A stretch of DNA of 64,000 nt from Roseococcus microcysteis. GTDB lineage: Bacteria > Pseudomonadota > Alphaproteobacteria > Acetobacterales > Acetobacteraceae. Within the stretch, counting starts at the first letter, position 1, and every line of letters begins with the position of its first letter. The notes beneath the pieces are model-generated. The model did no database searches, was not told the origin of the DNA, and saw only the letters and a list, made by a program, of their open reading frames with translations. This document shows positions 1-7,731 of the stretch, piece after piece. The position numbers and the translations under genes are program-made. The stretch spans positions 2,310,501 to 2,374,500 of the forward strand of contig NZ_CP061718.1 in NCBI RefSeq assembly GCF_014764365.1. Reading direction: 5' to 3'.

Positions 1-408
1 ATAGCGCAGCACCGCCGCGGTCCGGGCCGCCCCCTCCGCGCCGCCCTCGATCAGGCCGGCCTGCGCCGCTGCCGCGCCGGCCTTCGCCGTGACGGCATAC
101 AGCGCCGGTTCTGCCACCGTGCTGCCGAAGCCAATGGCAAAGGCGAAGGCGAGCAACAGGAAGATGTTTCCACGCCGTGCAAACACGTCGGCCAGCGCCT
201 CGCCGAGCGGGAACAGGCTCATGGCCAAGCCGCGCACAAAAAAGGTGAGGCCCAGCACGACCAGCAGAGCGCCGACAAGTTTCGTTTCGATATCGGGCGG
301 CGGTGCGCGCAACACAACGGCGTAAAAGAAGCCAACCACCAGCAACAGAGGCACGAGGTCCCTCAGGTTTTCCAGCAGCACCCGGACCAACCCCGGAAGT
401 CGCTCCAT
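1..408 (-). CDS. DUF1538 family membrane protein, truncated by the window edge
   Basis: An open frame runs from an ATG at 408 to the first base of the window without a stop, giving 136 codons of a longer protein. It starts MERLPGLVRVLLENLRDLVP and contains at least two hydrophobic stretches, roughly residues 18-34 and 45-65. A third hydrophobic run follows, with FAFAIGFGSTVAEPAL. The conserved AxPxL/GSTVAEPA segment is characteristic of DUF1538 inner-membrane proteins, whose function is not established. It is transcribed away from the universal stress gene, so the roughly 100-bp gap should hold divergent promoters. The family call is from memory of the motif; the C-terminal part cannot be seen. 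Confidence 0.6.
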   Translation of the reverse strand, partial: MERLPGLVRVLLENLRDLVPLLLVVGFFYAVVLRAPPPDIETKLVGALLVVLGLTFFVRGLAMSLFPLGEALADVFARRGNIFLLLAFAFAIGFGSTVAEPALYAVTAKAGAAAAQAGLIEGGAEGAARTAAVLRY

Positions 409-507
409 ACTGTTGCACCTCCCCTGTCGTGGGAGGCTCGCTGGCCTTGCCCCAAACTTCGATCACCACCTACATAGGTGACGACACCTTGGTTGAGGAG
501 ACGAAAA

Positions 508-1371
508 ATGCGCCTGCTCTGCGCAACCGACCTTTCCTCCCGCTCGGACCGCGCTGTGCGCCGCGCAGCCATCCTCGCGAAGGAGACCGGGGCGGAGCTG
601 GTGCTGCTTTCGGTGGTGGATGATGACCGGCCTGAACTCCTCCTCGCGAGCGAGCGGCGCGACGTGACCCATCAACTCGCGGACCAGGCACGCGGCATGC
701 CGGAGATGCAGGGCCTCAACCCGCGCTTGCGGGTGGAGGTGGGTGACCCGTTCGATGCGATCATCCGCGCAGCCGATGAGGAGAAGGCGGACCTCGTCGT
801 GATGGGCGAGCATCGTCGGCGCCTGCTGCGGGACATGTTCATCGGCACGACGATCGAGCGCGTGATGCGCCTGGGCGGCCGACCGGTGCTGATGGTGAAC
901 CGCCCGTCAGAGCGTCCTTACCGCCAGGTGCTGGCTGCCGTGGACATCTCCGAGCCATCCGCCTCGGCGCTCCGCGCGGCGACCCGGCTTGGCTTCGCAA
1001 AGCGTGGAGACCTCACGGTCTTTCACGCCTTCCTGCAGCCCGGGCGAGGCAGCATGGTGCTCGCGGGCCTCACTTCGGAAGCCATCGCAGGCCATGTGAC
1101 CGCGACTGCCGTGCAGGCCCGGACGGATGTGAGCCAGTACCTCCGAGGGCTCGATGTCGATCTGGGACCACAATTGCCGCCGATCGTGGTGCATGAGGGT
1201 ACGCCGGCGGAGGCGCTCAAGGAGACGGTAGCGCGCCTTTCGCCCGATCTTGTGGTGATGGGTACCCGCGCTCACGGTGCCATTGGACGATTGCTGCTCG
1301 GCAGCACCGCCGAGGAGGCGCTGCGGACGCTCGATTGCGACGTTCTGGCGGTGCCGCCCGACGCAGAATGA
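508..1371 (+). CDS. Tandem-domain universal stress protein
   Basis: The product has 287 aa with two UspA-like Rossmann domains, roughly residues 1-140 and 146-287. The second half carries the ATP-binding signature VVMGTRAHGAIGRLLLGST (G-2x-G-9x-G-S/T). The first half has a degenerate version (VVMGEHRRRLLRDMFIGTT) lacking the second glycine, so only the C-terminal domain is expected to bind ATP well. The ATG at 508 is chosen because GAGGAG lies about 7 bases upstream; an ATG 30 bases earlier has no such site. Family members are cytoplasmic and help cells survive starvation, oxidative or low-oxygen stress. The neighbours PEP synthase and DUF2934 are often found with such proteins. Confidence 0.85.
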   Translation: MRLLCATDLSSRSDRAVRRAAILAKETGAELVLLSVVDDDRPELLLASERRDVTHQLADQARGMPEMQGLNPRLRVEVGDPFDAIIRAADEEKADLVVMGEHRRRLLRDMFIGTTIERVMRLGGRPVLMVNRPSERPYRQVLAAVDISEPSASALRAATRLGFAKRGDLTVFHAFLQPGRGSMVLAGLTSEAIAGHVTATAVQARTDVSQYLRGLDVDLGPQLPPIVVHEGTPAEALKETVARLSPDLVVMGTRAHGAIGRLLLGSTAEEALRTLDCDVLAVPPDAE

Positions 1372-1393
1372 CGATGGTGGGCGCATCGCATGA

Positions 1394-1741
1394 ATGAGCC
1401 AGATCATGACCAAACCGTGGAACTGGGGCAGTCCCGACCGACCGGAGGGGCCTGAACCCGAAAGACCTACCCCCTTGGAGCTGACAAGGAGGCTGGCGTG
1501 GCGGACCGGGCTGCTCGGGGCCGGGATGTTCCTTGCACTGACAGATGATCCATCACGCAACCTGAGAATGAATGCAGTCGCGTATCTCGTAGCTTTGGTT
1601 TGGTGCCGCTGCGACGGCGCCTTCTCGGCTGGGCGGTGGGGCGCAGCAGCCTTCGAGGCGGTCATCTGGTACCTCGCGGCTGTGGGGTTTGCGCGGCTGC
1701 TGGTACTGGCGTTTGGAAGTCCGTCCGCATCACTGCCGTAG
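1394..1741 (+). CDS. Small hypothetical protein, possibly membrane associated
   Basis: This 115-aa frame begins 22 bases after the universal stress gene and points the same way. After a Pro/Glu-rich N-terminus of about 30 residues it has hydrophobic stretches near residues 38-48 (LLGAGMFLALT), 58-70 and 82-108 (AFEAVIWYLAAVGFARLLVLAFG), suggesting two or three short membrane segments. No family is recognised. No strong ribosome-binding site is visible, and an internal methionine at residue 5 could be the start. The gene may be co-transcribed with the stress protein. It could also be a non-coding frame. Confidence 0.35.
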   Translation: MSQIMTKPWNWGSPDRPEGPEPERPTPLELTRRLAWRTGLLGAGMFLALTDDPSRNLRMNAVAYLVALVWCRCDGAFSAGRWGAAAFEAVIWYLAAVGFARLLVLAFGSPSASLP

Positions 1742-1845
1742 ACGTCTGTCCAGCAGCCGCTCCGCCATATTGTTTGATGCGCATCAATGCATCTGCCGCG
1801 ATGGCCGGCGAGAGTTCCGGCTCGCCCAAGCAGATGGAGGACAAG

Positions 1846-2076
1846 ATGCCCGAGATCGACGGCCAGGACGAAACCCAAATCCGCGAGATCGCCTATTTCC
1901 TATGGCTGAACGAAGGCTGCCCGGAGGGGCGCGCCGATGATCATTGGACGCTAGCCTGCGGCATGCTCAACGTATCGATGCCTGCGGCCGGCGAGCCACA
2001 GCCAACGACGCCCGCCCCCGTGCCTGATGCCCTGGCGGGCACGCCGGTCGCAGCGGACATCCAAGCGAGGCTTTGA
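1846..2076 (+). CDS. DUF2934 domain protein
   Basis: This 76-aa protein contains the segment IREIAYFLWLNEGCPEG followed by RADDHW (about residues 12-33). This is the signature of DUF2934, a short domain common in alphaproteobacteria and of unknown function. The ATG at 1846 is preceded by GGAGG six bases upstream, which favours it over upstream in-frame methionines. The C-terminal half is Pro/Ala rich and looks unstructured. It lies between the stress protein and PEP synthase on the same strand, so a role in the same stress response is plausible but is only inferred from position. Confidence 0.65.
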   Translation: MPEIDGQDETQIREIAYFLWLNEGCPEGRADDHWTLACGMLNVSMPAAGEPQPTTPAPVPDALAGTPVAADIQARL

Positions 2077-2153
2077 GACGGCTTCCCGCCAGGTTCAGTG
2101 GCGCGGCATGCCGATCCACCATCAGGCTCACCTGCGCAGCGAGCCAAAGTGGC

Positions 2154-2176
2154 GGGCGCCGCCATGCGAGGCGCCC
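2154..2176. other. Perfect 7-bp hairpin between DUF2934 and ppsA
   Basis: GGGCGCC at 2154-2160 pairs with GGCGCCC at 2170-2176 across a 9-base loop. No T-run follows, so it is at best a weak terminator or a leader structure upstream of PEP synthase. The rest of 2077-2332 shows no convincing gene. Confidence 0.25.
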
Positions 2177-2332
2177 GTCGCCAGGCTGCAACGGCGCCTT
2201 CGCCTGGGGCTCATCCAGCGGCTCGGAGATGGGTGCACCCCCGAAACTCGTGTCGGAGCGGTGGCGCAGACCGCTGCGGCCAGGACCATACCCCCGCCAC
2301 CGCTCCAGCCCTGATCTTGAAGGAAGGCCATC

Positions 2333-4729
2333 ATGTCAGACGCCGTCATCGCCTGGTTTGGGGAACTCGGGCTCCAGGATGTGCCGAGGGTTGGGGGCAA
2401 GAATGCCTCCCTCGGCGAGATGGCGCGCAGCCTGGGCAAGGAGGGCGTCAGCGTCCCGGACGGCTTCGCGACGACAGCCGCCGCCTACCGGGACTACGTC
2501 GCCGCCAACGCGATCGAGGCGCCGCTGCGTGCGCGTCTCGCCGCGCTGGCCGCCGGGGACGAGACGCTGCAGCAGGCCGGCGAGGCGATCCGCGCCATGT
2601 TCCTGGCGGGCCAGTTCCCGAAGGCCACCTCTGAGGCCATCCGCGCCGCCTACCGCGAGCTTGGCCGCCGCCGCGGCGGTGCGGCAGCACCCGCCGTCGC
2701 CGTCCGCAGCAGCGCCACGGCCGAGGACCTGCCGCAGGCCAGCTTCGCCGGGCAGCAGGAAAGCTTCCTGAACGTGCGCGGCGAGCAGGAGCTGCTCGAC
2801 ACCTGCCGCCGCTGCTACGCCTCGCTCTTCACCGATCGCGCCATCAGCTACCGCCAGGCGCAGGGATTCGATCACCTCGATGTGGCGCTGTCGATCGGCG
2901 TGCAGGCCATGGTGCGCTCGGACCTGGCGGGCTCGGGCGTGATGTTCTCCATCGACACCGAGACCGGCTTCCCCGGCGCGGTGGTGATCAGCGCCGCCTG
3001 GGGTCTGGGCGAGACGGTGGTGCAGGGCACGGTGGAGACCGACAAATATCTCGTCTTCAAGGCGCTGCTCGATGAACCCCGCTTCACGCCGATCCTGGAG
3101 AAGACGCGCGGCGCGAAGGACCAGAAGATGATCTACGCCACCGGCGGCAGCGCCCGCACCGCTATGGTGGAGACCACGCGGCGCGAGCGTGAGGCGCTGG
3201 TCCTGGACGACGCCGAGATCCTGCAATTGGCGCGGTGGGCCGTGGCCATCGAGCGCCACTACGGCCGGCCGATGGACATGGAATGGGCCAAGGACGGCGA
3301 AACCCAGGCGCTGCACATCGTGCAGGCGCGGCCGGAGACGGTGCAGGCGCAGCGCGCGGCGGCGAGCGGCCTTCGCACCTGGCGGCTGAAGGACCGGCGG
3401 GCGCTGCCGTTGCTGAGCGGCGCGGCCGTGGGCGATGCGATCGCGACGGGCGAAGTCTGCCTGATCCGCGGCCCACGCGACATCGCGCAGTTCCGCGACG
3501 GCGCCATCCTCGTCACCGAAGCGACCGACCCCGACTGGGTGCCCATCATGAAGCGCGCCGCGGGCATCGTCACCGACCAGGGCGGCCCGACCAGCCACGC
3601 CGCGATCGTCAGCCGCGAACTGGGCCTGCCTGCGGTGGTTGGAACCCGGACCGCAACAGCCACGCTCCGCGATGGCGATGCCGTGACGCTCTCCTGCGCC
3701 GAGGGCGATCAGGGTCATGTCTATCAAGGCACCCTCGACTTTTCCGTGGCGGACATTGACCTCGCTGGCCTGCCCCAGACCCGCACGAAGATGATGCTGA
3801 ACCTGGCCAACCCCGCCGCGGCGCTGCGCTGGTGGCGGCTGCCCTCGGCGGGCGTGGGGCTGGCGCGGATGGAATTCATCATCAACGCCCATATCCGCAT
3901 ACACCCGATGGCGCTGGTCCATTTCGACCGCGTGCAGGACCCCGCCGCGCGGCAGGAGATCGAGACCCTCACGCGGGGGTTCGCCGACAAGACGGAGTTC
4001 TTCGTGGACCGCCTGGCGCGCGGCATCGCCAAGCTGGCGGCGCCCTTCCACCCCAACCCCGTCATCGTCCGGCTCAGCGACTTCAAGAGCAACGAGTATG
4101 CCCATCTGATCGGCGGCGCCGCCTTCGAGCCGGTCGAGGAAAACCCGATGCTCGGGCTGCGGGGGGCTTCGCGCTACTACAGTGAGCGCTACCGCGAAGC
4201 CTTCGCCCTGGAATGCCGCGCCCTGATGCGTGTGCGCGAGGAGATCGGCCTGGACAATGTGGTGGTCATGGTGCCGTTCTGCCGCACCCCGGCCGAGGCA
4301 GACCAGGTGCTGGCGGAGATGGCGCGGCACGGGCTGGAACGCGGCCGCGACGGGCTGCGGGTGTATGTGATGTGCGAAATCCCTTCCAACGTGATCCTGG
4401 CGGAGGAATTCGCGGCGCGCTTCGACGGCTTCTCCATCGGCTCCAACGACCTCACGCAGTTGGTGCTCGGCGTGGATCGGGATTCCGCGGAACTGCGCGG
4501 GCTGTTCGACGAGCGCGATGCCGCGGTGACGCGGATGATCGCCGATGTCATCGCGCGCGCCCATGCCTGCGGCGTGACGGTGGGCATCTGTGGGGAGGCA
4601 CCCAGCAACCATCCCGAATTCGCAGCCTTCCTGGTGGAGCACGGCATCGATTCCATCTCGCTCAACCCGGACAGCTTTGCCGCCACCGTTCCGCGGGTCG
4701 CGGCGGCGGAGGCGAAATGCATCTCATGA
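2333..4729 (+). CDS. ppsA: Phosphoenolpyruvate synthase (pyruvate, water dikinase)
   Basis: The 798-aa length is normal for PpsA. The N-terminal part (residues 5-330) is the ATP-grasp pyruvate-binding domain, with VGGKNASLGEM at the start. The swivelling phosphohistidine domain follows, with GGPTSHAAIVSRELG and the phospho-acceptor His at about residue 422. The C-terminal TIM barrel (about 470-790) binds PEP/pyruvate and carries EIPSNVILAEEFA, GSNDLTQLVLG and the cysteine motif GICGEAPSN. The enzyme makes PEP from pyruvate and ATP (EC 2.7.9.2) for gluconeogenesis. GAAGGAAGG precedes the ATG. All catalytic blocks are intact. Its position after stress genes suggests use under starvation. Confidence 0.95.
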   Translation: MSDAVIAWFGELGLQDVPRVGGKNASLGEMARSLGKEGVSVPDGFATTAAAYRDYVAANAIEAPLRARLAALAAGDETLQQAGEAIRAMFLAGQFPKATSEAIRAAYRELGRRRGGAAAPAVAVRSSATAEDLPQASFAGQQESFLNVRGEQELLDTCRRCYASLFTDRAISYRQAQGFDHLDVALSIGVQAMVRSDLAGSGVMFSIDTETGFPGAVVISAAWGLGETVVQGTVETDKYLVFKALLDEPRFTPILEKTRGAKDQKMIYATGGSARTAMVETTRREREALVLDDAEILQLARWAVAIERHYGRPMDMEWAKDGETQALHIVQARPETVQAQRAAASGLRTWRLKDRRALPLLSGAAVGDAIATGEVCLIRGPRDIAQFRDGAILVTEATDPDWVPIMKRAAGIVTDQGGPTSHAAIVSRELGLPAVVGTRTATATLRDGDAVTLSCAEGDQGHVYQGTLDFSVADIDLAGLPQTRTKMMLNLANPAAALRWWRLPSAGVGLARMEFIINAHIRIHPMALVHFDRVQDPAARQEIETLTRGFADKTEFFVDRLARGIAKLAAPFHPNPVIVRLSDFKSNEYAHLIGGAAFEPVEENPMLGLRGASRYYSERYREAFALECRALMRVREEIGLDNVVVMVPFCRTPAEADQVLAEMARHGLERGRDGLRVYVMCEIPSNVILAEEFAARFDGFSIGSNDLTQLVLGVDRDSAELRGLFDERDAAVTRMIADVIARAHACGVTVGICGEAPSNHPEFAAFLVEHGIDSISLNPDSFAATVPRVAAAEAKCIS

Positions 4730-4745
4730 TCCGCGTCCCCGGATC
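4728..4745 (+). terminator. Possible terminator hairpin after ppsA
   Basis: GATCCG (4728-4733) and CGGATC (4740-4745) form a 6-bp stem with a 6-base loop starting at the ppsA stop codon. There is no clear T-run, so rho-independent function is uncertain. Confidence 0.3.
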
Positions 4746-4831
4746 AGGGCTTGTGATGGACGATGCAGCGGTGGGGTCGGTGCTGATCACGGATTGTGGG
4801 GCGATGCTGGCGCGTGGTGCCCGCTCCCGCA

Positions 4832-4910
4832 TCACGCTACCTGCCGCTCCGCCAATTCGACCGACAGCGTCGCCGCCGCCAGGTCGAGCGGGGCCGCGGA
4901 GATGTTTCAC
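4832..4910 (-). pseudogene. Decayed 3' end of a phage tailspike gene
   Basis: Read on the minus strand, 4910-4832 encodes NISAAPLDLAAATLSVELAE and then RQVA followed by TGA. This aligns residue for residue with the last 23 residues of the complete tailspike at 7732-9573 (NISGATFDLAAAALSVGV, then TKRRVP and stop). The codon just before the match is TGA where the intact gene has an Arg codon, so the copy is dead. The 4730-5013 interval therefore holds the tip of a related, mostly deleted prophage tail gene in the same orientation, not an active gene. The similarity fades within a few codons upstream. Confidence 0.7.
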
Positions 4911-5028
4911 ATCCAGTCTGGGCTCCCCGGGATACGGAGGATGAAGGCGTGCGCAACCTGCGCGTCCTGGTGCAGCAAAAGAGTGACGCGGCCTGAAGCG
5001 TAATGCGCCGGGTATGGGGAGGGTGGCG

Positions 5029-5975
5029 GTGAGCGAGCGCGATGGACAGTGGCGCAGCGCTAGCGGCTTCGTGCTGGCGGCGCTTGGTTCAGCCGTCGGC
5101 CTCGGGAATGTCTGGCGCTTCTCCTATGTCGCCGGGGAGAACGGTGGCGGCGCGTTCGTGTTCGCCTACCTTGTCGCGGTCCTGGCTCTCGGCATCCCGC
5201 TGCTGATCGCAGAACTTGCGATCGGGCGATCTGCCCGTGCCGACGCAGTAGCTGCCTTCGCGCGTGTCACGCCTGACATGCCCTGGCGCTGGGCGGGTTG
5301 GCCCGGGGTGGCCGCCTGCATCACGATTCTGGCCTACTACCCGACAATTGCCGGATGGGTGGCCAACTACCTCTGGCGCTTCATCGTCCAGGGCGTCGAC
5401 GCGCCCGGCACGATGGACCACGCAGCCCAGTTCCGCGACATGCTGTCGGATCCCGTCCAGGCGATGGGATGGCAGGCCTTCGTGCTGGTAACCGGGGCGG
5501 CCGTGGTCGCGCTTGGCGTCGCGCAGGGAATTGAGCGTGCGAGCAGGATCCTGATGCCGGTCTTCGCCATGCTGCTGCTGCTGTTGGCGCTGCACGGCCT
5601 GACGCTCGATGGCGCGGGGCAGGCGCTGCGTTTCCTGTTCCGCCCCGAATGGTCAGCGCTGCTCGAAACCAGAACCTGGCTGGCGGCGATCGGGCAGGCT
5701 TTCTTCTCCATGGGTCTCGCCATGGGAATCCTCGTCGCCTACGGCGGCTACCTTCCAGCCAGCCAGCGTCTTGTGCCTATGACGCTCGCGGTGGCGGCAG
5801 GTGATACCGCGGTGTCGCTGGTCGCGGGGCTCATGATCTTCCCGGCGGTCTTCACCTACGGCTTCGACCCGGCGCAGGGCACGACATTGGTTTTCGCCGT
5901 GCTGCCCGAGGTCTTCGCGGCGATGCCGCTTGGTCACGCGGTCGCCGTCCTGTTTTTTCTGCTGCTGCTGATCGC
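5029..5975 (+). pseudogene. Neurotransmitter:sodium symporter (SNF/NSS), 5' part, interrupted by an IS
   Basis: This is the first 315 codons or so of a bacterial NSS transporter (LeuT/MhsT type). The family signature is clear near the N-terminus: FVLAALGSAVGLGNVWRFSY, ENGGGAFVFAYL and GIPLLIAELAIGR form TM1-TM2. At least seven further hydrophobic segments follow. The GTG at 5029 has GGGGAGG at a good distance; an ATG at 5014 is an alternative. The frame is broken at 5975 by the IS, and about 20 foreign codons then lead to a stop at 6036. Joining 5975 to 7256 restores one 446-codon frame, so the gene was intact before insertion. The substrate (an amino acid with Na+) cannot be told. Confidence 0.85.
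5967..5975. repeat. Left 9-bp target-site duplication of the IS
   Basis: GCTGATCGC lies directly left of the IS end and is repeated exactly at 7247-7255 on the right. One copy belongs to the original transporter gene. Confidence 0.85.
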
Positions 5976-7246
5976 CTCAAGAATCCCCTCATTTCCGGTG
6001 ACGCGGTTCTGGCGCCGATTCGGCGGGGTTCTGTAGCTGTTCCAAGCTTGGTCGGTTTGGAGCATGGACATGGTGGAGCGGGGTCGGACAGGTGGGCGGC
6101 TTGAGGATGTCCGTGCCTTCATTGGCGGCGTCTACGGGCCTGATCTGCACGCCAAGCGGGTTGATGCCCTGGCCGGCGCGACGCTGGGCGTGATGGCCGG
6201 CGCATCGCTCGCGGTGTCGCTGATCGGCCAGGCGCTGGCGCAGGCCCGAGGCCTTTCGACCAAGCACGCGGTCAAGCAGGTCGACCGGCTGATGAGCAAC
6301 GCCGGCATCGACGTGTGGGACAGCTTCGCCCGTTGGGTGCCGCAGCAGGTGGGCCCCCGTCCCGACATCCTGGTGGCAATGGACTGGACCGAGTTTGCCC
6401 ATGACGGCCAGTCGACCCTGGTGCTGAGCTTGGTCACCGGCCATGGCCGGGCGGCCCCGCTGATCTGGCTTTCCGTCTGGAAGGAGGAACTGGCCGACCG
6501 GCGCAACGACTATGAGGACGCCTGCCTGCGTCGCCTGGCCGAGACGCTGCCGCCGGACTGCCGGGCGACGATCCTGGCCGACCGCGGCTTCGGCGACCAA
6601 AAGCTGTTCGCGTTCCTGGCCGAGTTGGGCTTCGGCTACGTCATCCGCTTCCGCGGCAACATCCACGTCACCGATGCCGCCGGCGAGACCCGGCCCGCGG
6701 CCGAGTGGGTGGGCAAGGGCGGCCGCGCCCGCAAGCTGCGCGATGCGCGGGTGACCGCGCAGGGCCAGCCGGTGGGTGCGGTGGTGTGCGTGCATGCCAG
6801 GGGCATGAAGGAGCCTTGGTGCCTGGCGGCCAGCGACCCCGAGGCGACGGCGGCCATGCTGGTCAACCACTATGCCCGGCGCTGGACCATCGAGCCGCAG
6901 TTCCGCGACACCAAGGACCTGCGCTTCGGCATGGGGCTGTCGGCGACGCGTGTCGGTGAGCCCATGCGACGGGACCGGTTGCTGCTGGTCAGCGCCTTCG
7001 CCATGGCGCTGCTGACGCTGCTCGGCACCGTCGGAGAGAGCCTGGGGATGGACCGCCAACTCAAGTCAAACACATCGAAGACCCGAAGCCATTCGCTGTT
7101 CCGCCAGGGCTGCATGCTCTACGAACTGATCCCGAACATGCCCGAGCACAGGCTCGCGCCGCTGATCCAGGCCTTTGCCAAAGCCCTCTCAAACGCAGCC
7201 GAATTCAACGGCATGTTCGCTCAGCAGAAATGAGGGGATCGCTGAG
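5976..7246 (+). mobile_element. Complete IS4-family insertion sequence, 1271 bp
   Basis: The left end begins CTCAAGAATCCCCTCATTTC. The right end, read inward on the minus strand, begins CTCAGCGATCCCCTCATTTC. These terminal inverted repeats match at 17 of the first 20 positions. The element is bounded by a perfect 9-bp direct repeat (GCTGATCGC) and carries a single full-length DDE transposase. The intact ends, intact transposase and undecayed target duplication point to a recent insertion. It disrupts an NSS transporter and splits that gene precisely. Confidence 0.9.
6064..7233 (+). CDS. IS4-family DDE transposase
   Basis: The protein has 389 aa. It cuts and joins the element's ends. The catalytic triad is visible: the first Asp in VAMDWTEF (about residue 106), the second in ILADRGFGD (about 178), and the Glu in YARRWTIEPQFRDTK. 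The last fits the IS4 hallmark Y-(2)-R-(3)-E-(6)-K exactly. The insert-containing beta-strand region lies between the second and third acidic residues. Length and motifs look complete and undamaged. The stop falls 13 bp before the right end, so the gene fills the element. A second ATG two codons downstream is an alternative start. Confidence 0.92.
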   Translation: MDMVERGRTGGRLEDVRAFIGGVYGPDLHAKRVDALAGATLGVMAGASLAVSLIGQALAQARGLSTKHAVKQVDRLMSNAGIDVWDSFARWVPQQVGPRPDILVAMDWTEFAHDGQSTLVLSLVTGHGRAAPLIWLSVWKEELADRRNDYEDACLRRLAETLPPDCRATILADRGFGDQKLFAFLAELGFGYVIRFRGNIHVTDAAGETRPAAEWVGKGGRARKLRDARVTAQGQPVGAVVCVHARGMKEPWCLAASDPEATAAMLVNHYARRWTIEPQFRDTKDLRFGMGLSATRVGEPMRRDRLLLVSAFAMALLTLLGTVGESLGMDRQLKSNTSKTRSHSLFRQGCMLYELIPNMPEHRLAPLIQAFAKALSNAAEFNGMFAQQK

Positions 7247-7255
7247 GCTGATCGC
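7247..7255. repeat. Right 9-bp target-site duplication of the IS
   Basis: This is an exact copy of GCTGATCGC at 5967-5975, lying directly right of the IS. Confidence 0.85.
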
Positions 7256-7649
7256 AGCACTAACCTCGGTAATGGCGCTGTTGGAGGTGCCGGTTTCAAT
7301 TCTCCTGGCACGGCTGGGATGGGCTCGCTGGCGCGCGGCGGCATTCGTTGCGGTTGCAGCCTTCCTGTTCGGCCTGCCCGCTGCTCTCGACGCCTGGATG
7401 CCGCCAGGCTGGCTTGCGGGCGATCGGCCTGTTCTGGACCGCCTCGATCTGCTCGCCTCGGACATCCTGCTGCCCCTGAGCGGCATCGCAATCGCGATCG
7501 TTGCTGGGTGGCGCTGGAACCGCGCCGAGGCGCTCCGCGCCACCAGCATCGCCTCGTCACGCACCGCGGCGCTTTGGCTCTGGAGCCTGCGCGTTGCGCT
7601 CCCAATTGCCATCGCGCTGACGATGGTGCGCGGCCTCGGCTTGCTTTGA
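7256..7649 (+). pseudogene. Neurotransmitter:sodium symporter, 3' part
   Basis: This is the continuation of the transporter broken at 5975. In the restored frame it reads AALTSVMALLEVPVSILLAR and so on. It encodes about 130 residues, with hydrophobic segments around WRAAAFVAVAAFLFGLPAAL, SDILLPLSGIAIAIVAGW and LWLWSLRVALPIAIALTMV. These correspond to the last helices of the NSS fold. The natural stop is at 7649. Without the IS the whole protein would be about 446 aa, the usual bacterial size. The stop lies only 82 bp from the tailspike stop codon, so the prophage end must fall close to here. Confidence 0.8.
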
Positions 7650-7731
7650 TCGAGCCGCGGCACGCTGACACGGCTCATTGGCACAAGCGGCGCGATCGAT
7701 AAATCCGCCCTATCGCGAGCTTTCGTGCGGA

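Noticed and set aside
2336-4642. A 768-codon minus-strand frame across ppsA.
   Set aside because: It is the antisense shadow of a complete PEP synthase, and its composition is typical of a GC-rich shadow frame.
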